A DNA stretch of 64,000 bases, taken from NCBI GenBank assembly GCA_000405805.1, contig ASPJ01000001.1, positions 1 to 64,000 of the forward strand, written 5' to 3'. The notes below the pieces were generated by a model. The model was not told the DNA's origin. It was given only the letters and a program-made list of their open reading frames with translations, and ran no database searches. Source of the stretch: Fidelibacterota bacterium SCGC AAA003-L08 (GTDB lineage Bacteria; Fidelibacterota; Marinisomatia; SCGC-AAA003-L08; D37C17). The position numbers and the translations under genes are program-made. Shown here in pieces: positions 19,414 to 29,764 of this stretch (position 1 is the first letter of the stretch; each line of letters opens with the position of its first letter).

Positions 19414-21602
19414 TGTACGCTTATATAGCATTTCCAATTGCTAATTATCAGCAATTTATATATTCTATACCACTTCCTTTAAGTCCAAATATTAAAGAAG
19501 GTGTATGCATTTATGCATCTTTTAGAAATAAAATGGAATATGGTTTTGTTATTTCATTAGTTGATAACACTTCATTTAAAAATAAAATCAAAGTCATTGA
19601 TAGTATTGCTAAGTTGCAATTACCAAATGAACTATGGAAAACAATTATATGGATTTCAACGTATTATATATGTCCAATTGGGATTATATTAAAATCTGCA
19701 ATTCCACTTTTATTTAAAAATAATTATAAAGCAAAAGAAAAAATATATCTTAAAATTACTTCAGAGGGGAAAGATGCAATAAATTGTTGGGGTACCAAAG
19801 CTCCTAAACAATTAGAATTTTTAAATTTATTGAATAATGAAGTACAACCAAAGCTTCTTTCCGAATTATCACATACAATTCAATCTGCAGGACAAATTTA
19901 CAAGAAATTATACGACAAAAAATTAATATCAATTATTTCTGAAGACGATATTATTCATCTTACAAAATACAATAGAAAAATTAATCTTAATGAAAAACAG
20001 AGTTTAGTATTTAATCAAATAAAATCATCAATTGATAAACTAGAATATAAAGCTTATTTATTACATGGTATCACAGGTAGCGGTAAAACAGAAGTTTATA
20101 TTAAGTTAGCGGCAGAAGTAATCCAACAAAACAAAGCAGTCATTATTCTAGTCCCTGAGATTAGTTTAACACCTCAATTATCTCAGAAATTTATTGATAC
20201 TTTCGGGAGTAAAGTAGGATTATGGCATAGTAAGTTAACACAACGCGAAAAATATAAAACATGGCAGGGTCTACATGACAATAAATATTCTATTATTATT
20301 GGTGCACGTAGTGCAATTTTTACTCCAATTTCTAATTTAGGTCTTATTATTGTTGATGAAGAACATGACCCATCATATAAACAGGAATCATCTTCATTTA
20401 AATATCATGCTCGAGATGTAGGAATGATTAGGGCAAAATATTCTAATTCTACTATTCTTTTAGGTAGTGCTACGCCATCAGTAGAATCATATTATCATGC
20501 GAGTAATAAAAATATGACATTACTTAAAATTGATTCTAGATATCAAAATGCAAGTTATCCATCAATTAATATTATTGATATGAAAAAAGGAAGGAATAGA
20601 TTTTCGTATGATTTCAGTTATGAGCTGGTTGAAAATATGAAAAGATGTTTTAAGAATAGTGAGCAAATAATTATTCTGCATAATAGAAGAGGATTTTCAA
20701 CAATTTGCAGATGTGAGGATTGTGGAGAAGTATTATTATGTAGTAATTGTTCTATTAGCTTAACATATCATGCAAATGGAGATTTAGTTTGCCATTATTG
20801 TTCATCTACCTATTCAAATATTAGTGAATGCAATATATGCCATAGTCAACACATTAATTTTATTGGTACAGGTACACAAAAAATTGAGTTTGAGATTCAA
20901 AAATTATTTCCAGAAATTCGTATTGCAAGAATGGATTTTGATACTATGAAAAATTATAAAAATTATAAAAAAATACTCCAAGATTTTTCAAATCATAAAT
21001 ATGATGTATTGCTGGGGACACAAATGGTATCTAAAGGATTAGACTTTAAAGATGTAACATTAGTTGGGGTTATTAATGGAGATACCAGTCTATATATACC
21101 AGATTTCCGATCAGGCGAACGGACATTTCAATTACTATATCAAGTATGTGGAAGAGCAGGTCGAAGTGATAAAGAAAGTAATGCAATTATTCAATCATGG
21201 AATCCAGATAATATCTTTATCCAAATGGCATCGCAATTAAATATTGATCATTATTATAATACATCCCTAGCAGATAGAGAAACATTAAATTATCCTCCAT
21301 TTTGCAAGCTCATTAGAATAGTGATTACTGGTAGAGATAAAAATAGTATTAAATTAAAAGCACATAGTATTAAAAAGAAATTAAATAATAATTCTAAACA
21401 ATTCATTATTCTTGGTCCCAGCATAGCTCCTATTGAAAAAATTAATAATAATTGGAGGTATCATTTATTAATGAAAGTCAAGAAACATCATTTAGCTGCA
21501 ACATATAAACATATTGAAAAGCACTTAGGTTTTAAGATGTTTTATAATAAAACAAAATCTAACAAAGTAGAAATTGAAGTTGACCCGATATCAATTCTAT
21601 AA
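19413..21602 (+). CDS. priA: Primosomal replication restart helicase PriA
   Basis: Superfamily 2 DNA helicase that reloads the replisome at stalled forks. The 729 residues have the N-terminal 3'BD domain, Walker A HGITGSGKTEVY, DEEHD box and GSATPSVES motif. Four CxxC pairs of the zinc-binding insert follow (CRCEDC, CSNC, CHYC, CNIC), then motif V-VI-like TQMVSKGLDF and QVCGRAGR. It normally interacts with the acidic C-terminal tip of SSB; see the SpoVG-like protein at 39.8 kb. The start codon lies at the end of a perfect inverted repeat. Confidence 0.96.
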   Translation: MYAYIAFPIANYQQFIYSIPLPLSPNIKEGVCIYASFRNKMEYGFVISLVDNTSFKNKIKVIDSIAKLQLPNELWKTIIWISTYYICPIGIILKSAIPLLFKNNYKAKEKIYLKITSEGKDAINCWGTKAPKQLEFLNLLNNEVQPKLLSELSHTIQSAGQIYKKLYDKKLISIISEDDIIHLTKYNRKINLNEKQSLVFNQIKSSIDKLEYKAYLLHGITGSGKTEVYIKLAAEVIQQNKAVIILVPEISLTPQLSQKFIDTFGSKVGLWHSKLTQREKYKTWQGLHDNKYSIIIGARSAIFTPISNLGLIIVDEEHDPSYKQESSSFKYHARDVGMIRAKYSNSTILLGSATPSVESYYHASNKNMTLLKIDSRYQNASYPSINIIDMKKGRNRFSYDFSYELVENMKRCFKNSEQIIILHNRRGFSTICRCEDCGEVLLCSNCSISLTYHANGDLVCHYCSSTYSNISECNICHSQHINFIGTGTQKIEFEIQKLFPEIRIARMDFDTMKNYKNYKKILQDFSNHKYDVLLGTQMVSKGLDFKDVTLVGVINGDTSLYIPDFRSGERTFQLLYQVCGRAGRSDKESNAIIQSWNPDNIFIQMASQLNIDHYYNTSLADRETLNYPPFCKLIRIVITGRDKNSIKLKAHSIKKKLNNNSKQFIILGPSIAPIEKINNNWRYHLLMKVKKHHLAATYKHIEKHLGFKMFYNKTKSNKVEIEVDPISIL

Positions 21603-22479
21603 TATAATATTTTTTATCATTATCAATTTTATTTTTGGAAGTCCATTAGTTTTTGATACAGAAATGGGAGAATGTACAGTTATAGGGGTATCAAATAAAG
21701 ATTCTAATATTGTGCAAGATATTATTATTACATATTCTAAAGAAGTTAACAAGACATTTTATTCCATTGCACATAAACCCTATAGTATATATTTTGCAAA
21801 AGATATAAAGGATTTTCATCAGCAATCTGGACCTTCAACTCCAGACTGGGCGTTTGCAATTACTAAAAAAAATCCTAATAGAATTATTATGCAATATCCA
21901 CATAATATCAATACATTAAATAAAATTTTAGTTCATGAATTGAATCATATATATTTAAATAATTTATTACAATCATATACAGTCCCATCATGGTTTAAAG
22001 AAGGTATGGCTGTTGATGAGGCTGGAGAATTTTCTATTAATCATATCATATTATTTTCTACAGCAAAATGGAATGACAAACTCTTTCGTATTGATGAGCT
22101 ATCTACATTTCGTGCTGTTAATAAAAATAATTCTACATTAGCATATGCACAATCATATCTTATGTTTAATGCATTAGAGGATTCTTATGGAACTGATATA
22201 TATTCTAATATTATTAAAAAAATGATGCAAGGCAAGACTTTTTGGGATACGCTGTTTGATATTACGGGAGATGATGAATATAGCATAAAGGGGAACATTA
22301 AAATTTTTTTAGATGAAAAATATAGTTGGATGTTTTTATTTAATAAATATAATTTGATTTTTACATTTCTTCCTATACTATTAATATTTGGATATATATA
22401 TAAAAGATATAAAAATAAGAAACTTTTACGGAAATGGGAATTAGAAGATTTATTAGAAGATTTACAGGATAATGATTAA
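21574..22479 (+). CDS. Membrane-anchored gluzincin metallopeptidase (peptidase MA-like)
   Basis: 301 residues. An N-terminal hydrophobic segment (about 8-22) looks like a signal or anchor. The zinc site is HELNH at about residue 125, with a downstream WFKEGMAVDEAG motif giving the third ligand glutamate, the gluzincin pattern seen in MA-like peptidases. A second transmembrane helix lies near residues 255-272, followed by a basic and acidic cytosolic tail. The substrate is unknown. It overlaps the end of priA by 29 bases if TTG 21574 is used; TTG 21580 is an alternative. No ATG is available. The next gene overlaps by eight bases. Confidence 0.72.
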   Translation: MKLTRYQFYNIIFFIIINFIFGSPLVFDTEMGECTVIGVSNKDSNIVQDIIITYSKEVNKTFYSIAHKPYSIYFAKDIKDFHQQSGPSTPDWAFAITKKNPNRIIMQYPHNINTLNKILVHELNHIYLNNLLQSYTVPSWFKEGMAVDEAGEFSINHIILFSTAKWNDKLFRIDELSTFRAVNKNNSTLAYAQSYLMFNALEDSYGTDIYSNIIKKMMQGKTFWDTLFDITGDDEYSIKGNIKIFLDEKYSWMFLFNKYNLIFTFLPILLIFGYIYKRYKNKKLLRKWELEDLLEDLQDND

Positions 22480-23356
22480 CCTAATTAAATATTTATTAAT
22501 TATATTATTATTAAATGGAATTTTTGCTCAAGGTAATTTCCAAATTCTTAATATACCACCCAGCACTAGACTTTTATCTTTATCTAATAGCGGGCATGCA
22601 GCCAATGATGCATCAAACTCACATAATCCCTCTTCAATTAATACAGATTATAAGAATATTAATTTCCAATCTCATTTTTACCCAGCAAATATTATTTATA
22701 TAAAATCTGAATTAGTTTTACCTATTAAAAGCAATATTTATTCTCTTGAATACTCAAATTTAAATTATGGTGAATTGAAAGATGCTGCATCAGAGTATTC
22801 ATTTAATGCCTCAGAATTTTTACTTAAAGCGTCAATTAAAACAGAAGTATTAGATAAAATTTCCATTGGAGGTGGATTAGGATATAGTATTAATAAAATT
22901 TCTAATCAATTTGATCATGTATTATTCATTTCGCTAGGGGCAAGAACTCAAATGTTTAATCCTTTATTTGGAGTAGGTATATCTATTAATAATTTTGGTA
23001 TAATAACTAAAAATTTTAATGATACGCAAGAGGAACTTCCAGAGTCAATTATAGTATCAACATTTTATCAACCGATATATTTTCCAGGTGTCCTATATTG
23101 GGATATTTATAAAGAGAAATCCATGGATGATTTGCAAATAAGATTAGGATTAGAATCAACAGCATATAGAAATATTATTTTACGATTGGGTTATAATAGT
23201 AATTCAATAGATTTAATAGATTCTCATTCAATTTATTTAAAAGGATTATCATGTGGAATTGGGATTATAGCAGAAAAATGGGATGTAGATATTGGATTTT
23301 ATAATTTGGAAACTGCAGGTATTGTTTCTAGTATTTCATTAACATATAAAAAATAA
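22472..23356 (+). CDS. PorV/PorQ-like outer-membrane beta-barrel protein
   Basis: 294 residues with a signal peptide ending around residue 19 (LLLNGIFAQG). The N-terminal part has a PSTRLLSLSNSGHAANDASNSHNPSSI stretch spread over residues 30-57, typical of the PorV/UPF0164 family, where asparagine- and glycine-rich turns precede alternating beta-strands. The protein ends in the barrel-like strand SISLTYKK. PorV proteins serve type IX secretion or surface attachment in Bacteroidota, but this one could be a general barrel. It overlaps the metallopeptidase by eight bases. Confidence 0.7.
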   Translation: MINLIKYLLIILLLNGIFAQGNFQILNIPPSTRLLSLSNSGHAANDASNSHNPSSINTDYKNINFQSHFYPANIIYIKSELVLPIKSNIYSLEYSNLNYGELKDAASEYSFNASEFLLKASIKTEVLDKISIGGGLGYSINKISNQFDHVLFISLGARTQMFNPLFGVGISINNFGIITKNFNDTQEELPESIIVSTFYQPIYFPGVLYWDIYKEKSMDDLQIRLGLESTAYRNIILRLGYNSNSIDLIDSHSIYLKGLSCGIGIIAEKWDVDIGFYNLETAGIVSSISLTYKK

Positions 23357-23376
23357 TTTATTTTTTATATTAATAA

Positions 23377-25353
23377 TTATTTGCGATGTTTAAATCTATA
23401 ATATGCATTTTTTATATATGAGTTACTATCTATCTGTGGTTTGACCATGCTACTAGGAGTTAATCGATTATATTTAATATCCCATATACTATTAAATGAA
23501 AAATATTCTTGATTATTCTGGCCCATTAATTCACTGTATAAATTATTTTTTGTAATCCATTGGAGATAATTGCTTGATACTCTACATGCGAATCCATCAC
23601 CACCTTTTAATCCAGATATACCATACAGTCTAGGTAGATATTTATCCTGATTCATTAAATCAATTATTGTAGGCATAATATCTACCTGACTTACAATCTT
23701 ATCAATTGTTGTAGATTCCGTTAGCAGTTCTGAAAAAATAATAAATGGAATATGTCCATTTTTAGGGTGATTTGGGATATCTCTATTAATAGTTAGTCCA
23801 TGATCTGCTGTAATAATAAAAATGGTATTATCATACCAATCTTCTTTTTTTGCTTGTTCAAAGAACTCTCTTAATACAAGATCATCATATGCCATCGTTT
23901 TTTGTGCTTTTAAATATTTTTTATTGCCTGTACGTATATCTTGAAAATATTTTTCATACTCTTCTGGAACTTTAAAAGGATCATGATTTGTTGTAGAGAA
24001 AAAAGTTATCATAAAGGGGCTTTTATCAGATGCATTAGCAATATCAATTAGATGCGATAACATTATATGATCATAATACCCCCACATGGTACCATCCTTG
24101 GAATTGGAAACTATTGGATGATTCGAATCTATAACAGCATTAAATCCATTAGCAATACAAAACCCTTTCATATTATCAAAATTAGAATCACCTCCATATA
24201 AAAAAGTTCTATTATATCCTAGAATTGAAAATATATTCATTGTCTCTTTTATACTATTATCTAAGAAGCCAGACTCTACTTGAGATATAATAGGATTTCC
24301 AGGTAATACAGGCCAAGATGTAAGAATACTACCAATTCCATATGCTGATCGAATCCCATTTGCAAAACAGTTTGTGAATGAAATACTATTATTATTTATT
24401 AATTCAGTTAAAAATGGAGTTATGTTTTGTTTTAAATCAGGATTTAGGAAATTACAATTTCTAGATACAAAGGATTCTAAAATAATTAATACAATATTAG
24501 GTGTTTCCCCATTCAATTGTATTGAATTATGATTAGAAATAATCTGCTCATTATCTGATCTTAAAGTTTTATAATGCTCATTTACTTCATCTGGATTATC
24601 AACTCTTAAAAATTCATTATTATATTTTTCTTCTTTTTTCATTTGCAAATATGAACGTCCAAAAAAGAAAATTGGATTTTGTGCTGTAGAATTTGCCATA
24701 TTACTCGTTGAAAAATATGCATACCCCCAATCTAGAGGTCTTTCTTGAGTACCACCTCGGATTAAGACAGCAGTGAGAATGAAACTAAATATAAAACAAG
24801 AAAACAAGCTTATATTTGATTGAGGTTGAGGAGTTTGTAATTTATTTATAAAAAATTTAACAATATGGAATATAAAGAAAATAATTATTATCCATAAAAC
24901 TAAGTATATAAAGATATTATATTCTTCCAGTATTAGATCCCAGCTTTCTCCAGCGCTACCATACATTATAATCATTGTGTTTATATGATTCCCAAATTCA
25001 TTAAACCATTCAAGATTAATACTGCAAAAGATTATTGTTACTCCAGATATTAGAATTAAATAGCATAATAGGATATGTCTATATCTTGAGGAATCCCACC
25101 CAATATAAGGGAGATATATAGTTAACAATACAGGCAGTAGAAAAAATGATGAGACGATTAAATCTAATCGTAAACCAATCAAAAAAGATTTTATATAGTA
25201 AATATAATCTGATATTAATAAATCATCGAAAAAATAAATTAAAAAGATAAGCCTTGAAATTAAAAAAAGCATCAGTATAAATAAATGGGAAAAGACTAAG
25301 ACAATCAATGATTTTGGTATTGAATTAATTCTATATTTAATACGCTGAATCAT
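23377..25353 (-). CDS. LtaS-like membrane sulfatase / phosphoglycerol transferase
   Basis: 658-residue alkaline-phosphatase-superfamily enzyme. Five hydrophobic helices occupy roughly residues 15-205, followed by an extracytoplasmic catalytic domain. It begins with PNIVLIILESFVSRN (first metal ligand Glu), then the nucleophile region CFANGIRSAYGIGS (Thr or Ser position), the TTNHDPF motif and the metal-binding ITADHG. Family members transfer phosphoglycerol or phosphoethanolamine groups to lipids or envelope glycans. In a Gram-negative cell, modification of a periplasmic or surface glycan is more likely than lipoteichoic acid synthesis. It converges on the PorV-like gene. Confidence 0.85.
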   Translation of the reverse strand: MIQRIKYRINSIPKSLIVLVFSHLFILMLFLISRLIFLIYFFDDLLISDYIYYIKSFLIGLRLDLIVSSFFLLPVLLTIYLPYIGWDSSRYRHILLCYLILISGVTIIFCSINLEWFNEFGNHINTMIIMYGSAGESWDLILEEYNIFIYLVLWIIIIFFIFHIVKFFINKLQTPQPQSNISLFSCFIFSFILTAVLIRGGTQERPLDWGYAYFSTSNMANSTAQNPIFFFGRSYLQMKKEEKYNNEFLRVDNPDEVNEHYKTLRSDNEQIISNHNSIQLNGETPNIVLIILESFVSRNCNFLNPDLKQNITPFLTELINNNSISFTNCFANGIRSAYGIGSILTSWPVLPGNPIISQVESGFLDNSIKETMNIFSILGYNRTFLYGGDSNFDNMKGFCIANGFNAVIDSNHPIVSNSKDGTMWGYYDHIMLSHLIDIANASDKSPFMITFFSTTNHDPFKVPEEYEKYFQDIRTGNKKYLKAQKTMAYDDLVLREFFEQAKKEDWYDNTIFIITADHGLTINRDIPNHPKNGHIPFIIFSELLTESTTIDKIVSQVDIMPTIIDLMNQDKYLPRLYGISGLKGGDGFACRVSSNYLQWITKNNLYSELMGQNNQEYFSFNSIWDIKYNRLTPSSMVKPQIDSNSYIKNAYYRFKHRK

Positions 25354-25374
25354 ATTTTTTAAAATAAATAATTA

Positions 25375-25707
25375 TTAATTAATTCTGCCGACTAATTGGT
25401 GGGATTTCTGCCATCCTGCCTGTCCTGAATACTTAACAAATTTAATTTTAATATCAGCTTGTCCTGGGTATTTCACCCAATATATTTTTGAATCAGCCTG
25501 TCCAGGATATTTAACATAATACCATTTTTCATCAGAATTATTTGCTTGTCCTGGATAATCTACTTCATGCACTAATAAATCGGCTTGTCCACGATACTTA
25601 ACTTTATATGCTTTAAAATCAGCTTGTCCTGGATAATCTACAACATATATTTTTGCGGAATATAGTAACGATAATATTGATAGTGTTATAATTATTTTTT
25701 GAATCAT
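25375..25707 (-). CDS. 7(1) septoil knot (DUF6150) repeat protein, secreted
   Basis: 110 residues with a signal peptide (about 1-17). The mature part has six short repeats of the pattern V-x-Y-x-G-Q-A-(D/N/G), for example VVDYPGQADFKAY and WVKYPGQADIKI, ending in YSGQAGW. The alternation of beta-strand and GQAD turns and the final AGW match what I remember of the DUF6150 family, now called 7(1) septoil knot. The cellular role is not known. The gene stands between an LtaS-like enzyme and an M48 protease on the same strand. Confidence 0.75.
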   Translation of the reverse strand: MIQKIIITLSILSLLYSAKIYVVDYPGQADFKAYKVKYRGQADLLVHEVDYPGQANNSDEKWYYVKYPGQADSKIYWVKYPGQADIKIKFVKYSGQAGWQKSHQLVGRIN

Positions 25708-25748
25708 TGATTTAACCTTATTATTATATAAATAACTTAATTAATAAT

Positions 25749-26984
25749 TTATTTTTTTAAAGCATTTATTCTTTCTACAACAGGTGGATGACTATAGTTG
25801 AATGCAACATTTAACCAATGGGGGGTAAGATTCCCTAAGTTTTCGACTGTTAATTTTTTTAATGCGGAAATTAAATATTCTGGAGAACCAGTAGTTTGAG
25901 ATGAATATTCATCTGCTTCAAATTCATTTTTTCTTGATATATAATTAAAGATAAATCCCATTATCATTGATATTGGTGTATATAAAATAGAAAAGAATAC
26001 GAGGCTGGCATATATTGATAAATTGTTCATGTGAAAAACATCAAATAGTGCTTGATTATTAATAAAAAATGAAAGGATAAAAAGCATAATCCCAGATTGA
26101 ATTGCACTAAGGATTATTCCTGTTTGAATATGTTTTAATTTATAATGTCCAACTTCATGCGCAAGTACTGCTAAAATTTCATCTTCATCCATACTCTCAA
26201 TTAATGTATCAAATAGAGCAATTCGTTTATTTTTACCAAATCCACTAAAATATGCATTAGAATGTGATGATCTTTTAGATCCATCCATTACTTCTATTTT
26301 TGTAATTGGGAATTTAATTTCTTGCATATAATTTTCTATTTTTTTTAATAATGATTCATTTTTTAATGGAGAAAATTTATTAAATAAAGGCGCAACAAAT
26401 AATATGAATATAGGTTGCATAATAATACTAAAAGACATTAGTAATATCCATACATAAATCCATGCATTATCTCCAAAATGCTTAAAAAAATAAAGTAAGA
26501 GAGCAGTAATTGGAGCACCAATTAATATTATTAGAAAATAACTTTTAATTTTATCTGATATAAATGTTTTTAATGTCATTTTATTAAATCCAAATTTTTC
26601 TTCAATAACAAAAATATTATACAAACTAAACGGAGTAAATATTAAATCACTTATAATAATTAATATCCCATAAAATAATAAACCATTAATAATATCAGCA
26701 TTAAATCCCAATGTTAGTATATATTCGTCTAATATATTATATACTCCAAATAATATTATGGATAAGCTGAACAACACCATCATTGTAGAACTGAAATAAG
26801 CAAATTTTTCCTTTGTCTGAGTATACAATTGAGATTTGTTATATAGTTCTTTATCAAATACATCGCTGAATTCATTAGGCAATTTTGTGTGCAGTGCATT
26901 TAGATTTAATTTTCTTATAATATTAGATAGACAATATTCAAATACTATAGCTCCAATGATTATTATGGAATAGATATTATCCAT
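25749..26984 (-). CDS. M48-family membrane metalloprotease (CAAX prenyl protease 1-like)
   Basis: 411-residue integral membrane zinc protease like Ste24. Several helices precede the M48 N-terminal region (VIEEKFGFNKMTLKTF). The zinc motif HEVGHYKLKH follows VLAVLA, the third ligand is in NEFEADEYS, and SHPPVVERI is the typical C-terminal motif. Bacterial members take part in membrane protein quality control; prenylated substrates are not expected. The ATG directly follows the kbl stop codon, so the two are likely co-transcribed. Confidence 0.93.
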   Translation of the reverse strand: MDNIYSIIIIGAIVFEYCLSNIIRKLNLNALHTKLPNEFSDVFDKELYNKSQLYTQTKEKFAYFSSTMMVLFSLSIILFGVYNILDEYILTLGFNADIINGLLFYGILIIISDLIFTPFSLYNIFVIEEKFGFNKMTLKTFISDKIKSYFLIILIGAPITALLLYFFKHFGDNAWIYVWILLMSFSIIMQPIFILFVAPLFNKFSPLKNESLLKKIENYMQEIKFPITKIEVMDGSKRSSHSNAYFSGFGKNKRIALFDTLIESMDEDEILAVLAHEVGHYKLKHIQTGIILSAIQSGIMLFILSFFINNQALFDVFHMNNLSIYASLVFFSILYTPISMIMGFIFNYISRKNEFEADEYSSQTTGSPEYLISALKKLTVENLGNLTPHWLNVAFNYSHPPVVERINALKK

Positions 26985-28166
26985 TTAAATAACTTTATAT
27001 TTTAATCCAATTTTATGAAATGCATTAATTGCTTTATCAATATCATTACGAGAATGCGCAGCACTTATTTGGACACGAATTCTAGCTTCCCCTTTAGGGA
27101 CAACAGGGTATGAAAATCCAATTACATAAATATTTTCTTTTAACATATCTTGAGCAATATTTTGAGCTAATTTAGCATCACCTAACATTATTGGTATAAT
27201 AGGGTGAACACCATCTTTAATTTTATAACCAATACGTGTTATTTCGGATCTAAAATATGCAGTATTCTCGTTTAATGTATGCAACAAATCATTGTTTTCA
27301 TTTAAAAGATATAATACTTTAATTGATGCATTGACAATTGCAGGAGCTAATGAATTGCTAAATAAATAAGGTCGTGAACGTTGTCTTAGAATATCTATGA
27401 TATTTTTACTAGAGGATGTAAATCCACCAGATGCACCACCCATTGCTTTCCCTAGCGTAGATGTAATAATATCTATTTGATCCATTACATTGCAGTAATC
27501 AACTGATCCACGCCCAGTAGGTCCAAAGAATCCAGTAGCATGTGAATCATCAACATGAACAATAGCCTTATATTGCTCTGCTAAATTACATATGTGTTGT
27601 AGTTTTGCAACATCACCATCCATAGAAAATACTCCATCAGTTGTAATTAATCGGTTATTATATGATTGTGTATCTTTTAAAATTAATTCAAGTTCTTTCA
27701 TATTAGAATGTGCATATCGTTTTCTTTGAGCTTTACATAAACGTACCCCATCTATAATTGATGCATGATTTAATGCGTCAGATATAATCACATCATTAGA
27801 ATCAAGCAGGGTTTCAAATAAACCTCCATTTGCATCAAAACATGAAGAATATAAAATAGTGTCATCCATATTTAGGAATTTTGATAGTTGCATTTCTAAT
27901 TTTTTATGAATAGCTTGAGTACCACAGATAAATCGGACTGAACTTAAGCCAAGGCCCCAATTATCGAGACCATTTTTAGCAGCAATAATTAAATCGTTTG
28001 AACTTGATAATCCTAAATAATTATTTGCACAGAAATTCAGTACTAATTTATTATCAACTGATATCTCAGCATCTTGTTTAGAATTTATAATTCGCTCATT
28101 TTTATATAAGCCATTATCTTTAATTAATTCAATTTCAGTTTTAAGTTTATTAGATAAGGTATCCAT
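26985..28166 (-). CDS. kbl: Glycine C-acetyltransferase (2-amino-3-ketobutyrate CoA ligase)
   Basis: PLP enzyme that cleaves 2-amino-3-ketobutyrate with CoA to glycine and acetyl-CoA. The roughly 393 residues show [29 protein letters not shown] across residues 72-92, [18 protein letters not shown], and the PLP lysine in [13 protein letters not shown]. Two ATGs stand in tandem at 28169 and 28166; the second has better spacing from the AAGGGG site. The tdh gene immediately upstream supplies the substrate, completing threonine breakdown. Confidence 0.95.
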   Translation of the reverse strand: MDTLSNKLKTEIELIKDNGLYKNERIINSKQDAEISVDNKLVLNFCANNYLGLSSSNDLIIAAKNGLDNWGLGLSSVRFICGTQAIHKKLEMQLSKFLNMDDTILYSSCFDANGGLFETLLDSNDVIISDALNHASIIDGVRLCKAQRKRYAHSNMKELELILKDTQSYNNRLITTDGVFSMDGDVAKLQHICNLAEQYKAIVHVDDSHATGFFGPTGRGSVDYCNVMDQIDIITSTLGKAMGGASGGFTSSSKNIIDILRQRSRPYLFSNSLAPAIVNASIKVLYLLNENNDLLHTLNENTAYFRSEITRIGYKIKDGVHPIIPIMLGDAKLAQNIAQDMLKENIYVIGFSYPVVPKGEARIRVQISAAHSRNDIDKAINAFHKIGLKYKVI

Positions 28167-28168
28167 CA

Positions 28169-29194
28169 TTACCCCTTAGTATCATATTGTTTTTTAATGC
28201 GCGGAATTAAGTACTCTCTAAATGCTGTTTCTAGATTATATTGAGGATTCCACTTCCATTCTGCTATGGCTCTTTCACAATTTAAATCCAGAGGCCAGCT
28301 ATTGACCATTTCTTGTCTCTTAGGATTAATTTCATAATTTATTTTAAAATCTGGGAAATACTGAATTAAGCAATTATAAAATTCTTCAGGCGTAGGATTA
28401 AATGTACTTAAGTGATATACCTGTGATTTTATATAATCTATTGGACTATCCATTAATGATATAATTGAGTTGATTGCATCAGACATGAGCATAAATGGCA
28501 TTCGGGTATTGTTTTGAACAAAACAATTATATGTTTCTCCACGAGCTGCGGCATGAAGCATTTGGGGAATATAATCACTGGTGCCACCTTGAGGTTCAGT
28601 TAAAGTACTGATTAATCCTGAAAATCTGATTGATCTAAAATCAATTAAATTATGTTCAAAATCTTTAGACAGTTGATGATAATGATGTGAATAATAGTGT
28701 CCCAAGTTTTCACAATATAATTTATTACATCCATACATTGTAATTGGGCTACAGTATTCTGATTCAGTAATTGCTCCAGCCTGTATTTTTGTTTCTTTAT
28801 TCCTGAATCCATAAACAGCAATTGAACTTGGGAAAAAGAATTTGATTGCCTTACCCTGACTTTTTGCCTGATTAACTGAAAGTGTTAGCATGTTTAATGT
28901 CCCTGTAACATTAACTTCATGTGCCATATGAGGGGAGAATTCTGAACGAGTACTTAATAATGCTGCAAGGTGATAAATTTCCTCAATTTCATATGTGCTA
29001 CTTATTTGCTCTAATAGATTTTGATCAAGTATATTCCCAATGAATTTATCATATACTAAATTTATTATAGTATTTTCAATAGGTTGTAGGTCTAAAGCAA
29101 TAATTTTCTTACTTTTATTCTGAGCAAGTGTTTTAATTAATTCTTGTCCAATTTCTCCATTTGCTCCAGTAACTAATATGATTTTTTGACGCAT
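28169..29194 (-). CDS. tdh: L-threonine 3-dehydrogenase, short-chain (epimerase-like) type
   Basis: NAD-dependent oxidoreductase of about 341 residues. The Rossmann motif is [12 protein letters not shown] and the catalytic Tyr-Lys pair is in [12 protein letters not shown]. The later motifs [10 protein letters not shown] and [14 protein letters not shown] are those of SDR-type threonine dehydrogenases. It oxidises threonine to 2-amino-3-ketobutyrate, the substrate of Kbl encoded next. The frame is open upstream to 29227, but ATG 29194 follows an AAGGAA site, so I prefer it. It starts just after the stop of the VanY-type gene. Confidence 0.92.
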   Translation of the reverse strand: MRQKIILVTGANGEIGQELIKTLAQNKSKKIIALDLQPIENTIINLVYDKFIGNILDQNLLEQISSTYEIEEIYHLAALLSTRSEFSPHMAHEVNVTGTLNMLTLSVNQAKSQGKAIKFFFPSSIAVYGFRNKETKIQAGAITESEYCSPITMYGCNKLYCENLGHYYSHHYHQLSKDFEHNLIDFRSIRFSGLISTLTEPQGGTSDYIPQMLHAAARGETYNCFVQNNTRMPFMLMSDAINSIISLMDSPIDYIKSQVYHLSTFNPTPEEFYNCLIQYFPDFKINYEINPKRQEMVNSWPLDLNCERAIAEWKWNPQYNLETAFREYLIPRIKKQYDTKG

Positions 29195-29195
29195 A

Positions 29196-29764
29196 TTATT
29201 CCTTGAAATACCAATGCCATGGTTCAAACATTATTCCACTTTTATTATCTTTTGGGTATTGTAGATAAAATCCATATTTATGTGCATTTTTAACAAGCCA
29301 TAAATATGCTAAGCTTTTTTCAAATTCTAATGATAATTTATAACTATTAGAAATTATATCTATAGCATTTCCAGAATGATGATAGCTTAACCCTGGCAAC
29401 TTATTTTCGTGTAGAATTTTATTTAATGGCATCCCTCTATTTAATTTATTTTTAATTATTGAATATTGTTTTTTATATGATCTGAATCCAGATAATATAG
29501 ATATATTAATTGAATCCTTGAGTGCATCATCCTTCATTTTTAACCATGCCTGGGCACATCCTTTAGATAAAAAAATTTCCTTTCCTAGAGCATTCTTTCC
29601 AATAGATATTAAATTTTTCTCTTCATAAATTATCGAATCCTGTATTTCATTTTTATTAATATTTAATGTTAAATATATTTCTTTTAGACTCTGCATACTA
29701 TTTGCAAAAATAATATTACTTAGTAAGAGTATATGTAGTAAATAAATCTTTTTTTATTTATCAT
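29196..29764 (-). CDS. D-alanyl-D-alanine carboxypeptidase, VanY/M15B type, signal peptide frameshifted
   Basis: Periplasmic zinc peptidase that trims peptidoglycan stem peptides. Motifs include SGFRSYKKQ, the zinc-binding region GLSYHHSGNAIDI, WLVKNAHKYGFYLQYP and the catalytic EPWHWYF. The obvious ATG at 29696 leaves no signal peptide, although the frame stays open upstream through a strongly hydrophobic stretch back to the uvrA stop. Adding one A to the A7 run at 29749-29755 links this to ATG 29764 and gives a classical signal peptide beginning MINKKKIYLLHILLL. I therefore infer a one-base deletion or read error and a start overlapping the uvrA end by 11 bases. The restored protein is about 189 residues. 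Confidence 0.83.

Noticed and set aside
23348..23370. A/T-only hairpin between the PorV-like and LtaS-like genes as a terminator
   Set aside because: The stem contains only A-T pairs and is too weak to call; such palindromes are common in this AT-rich sequence.
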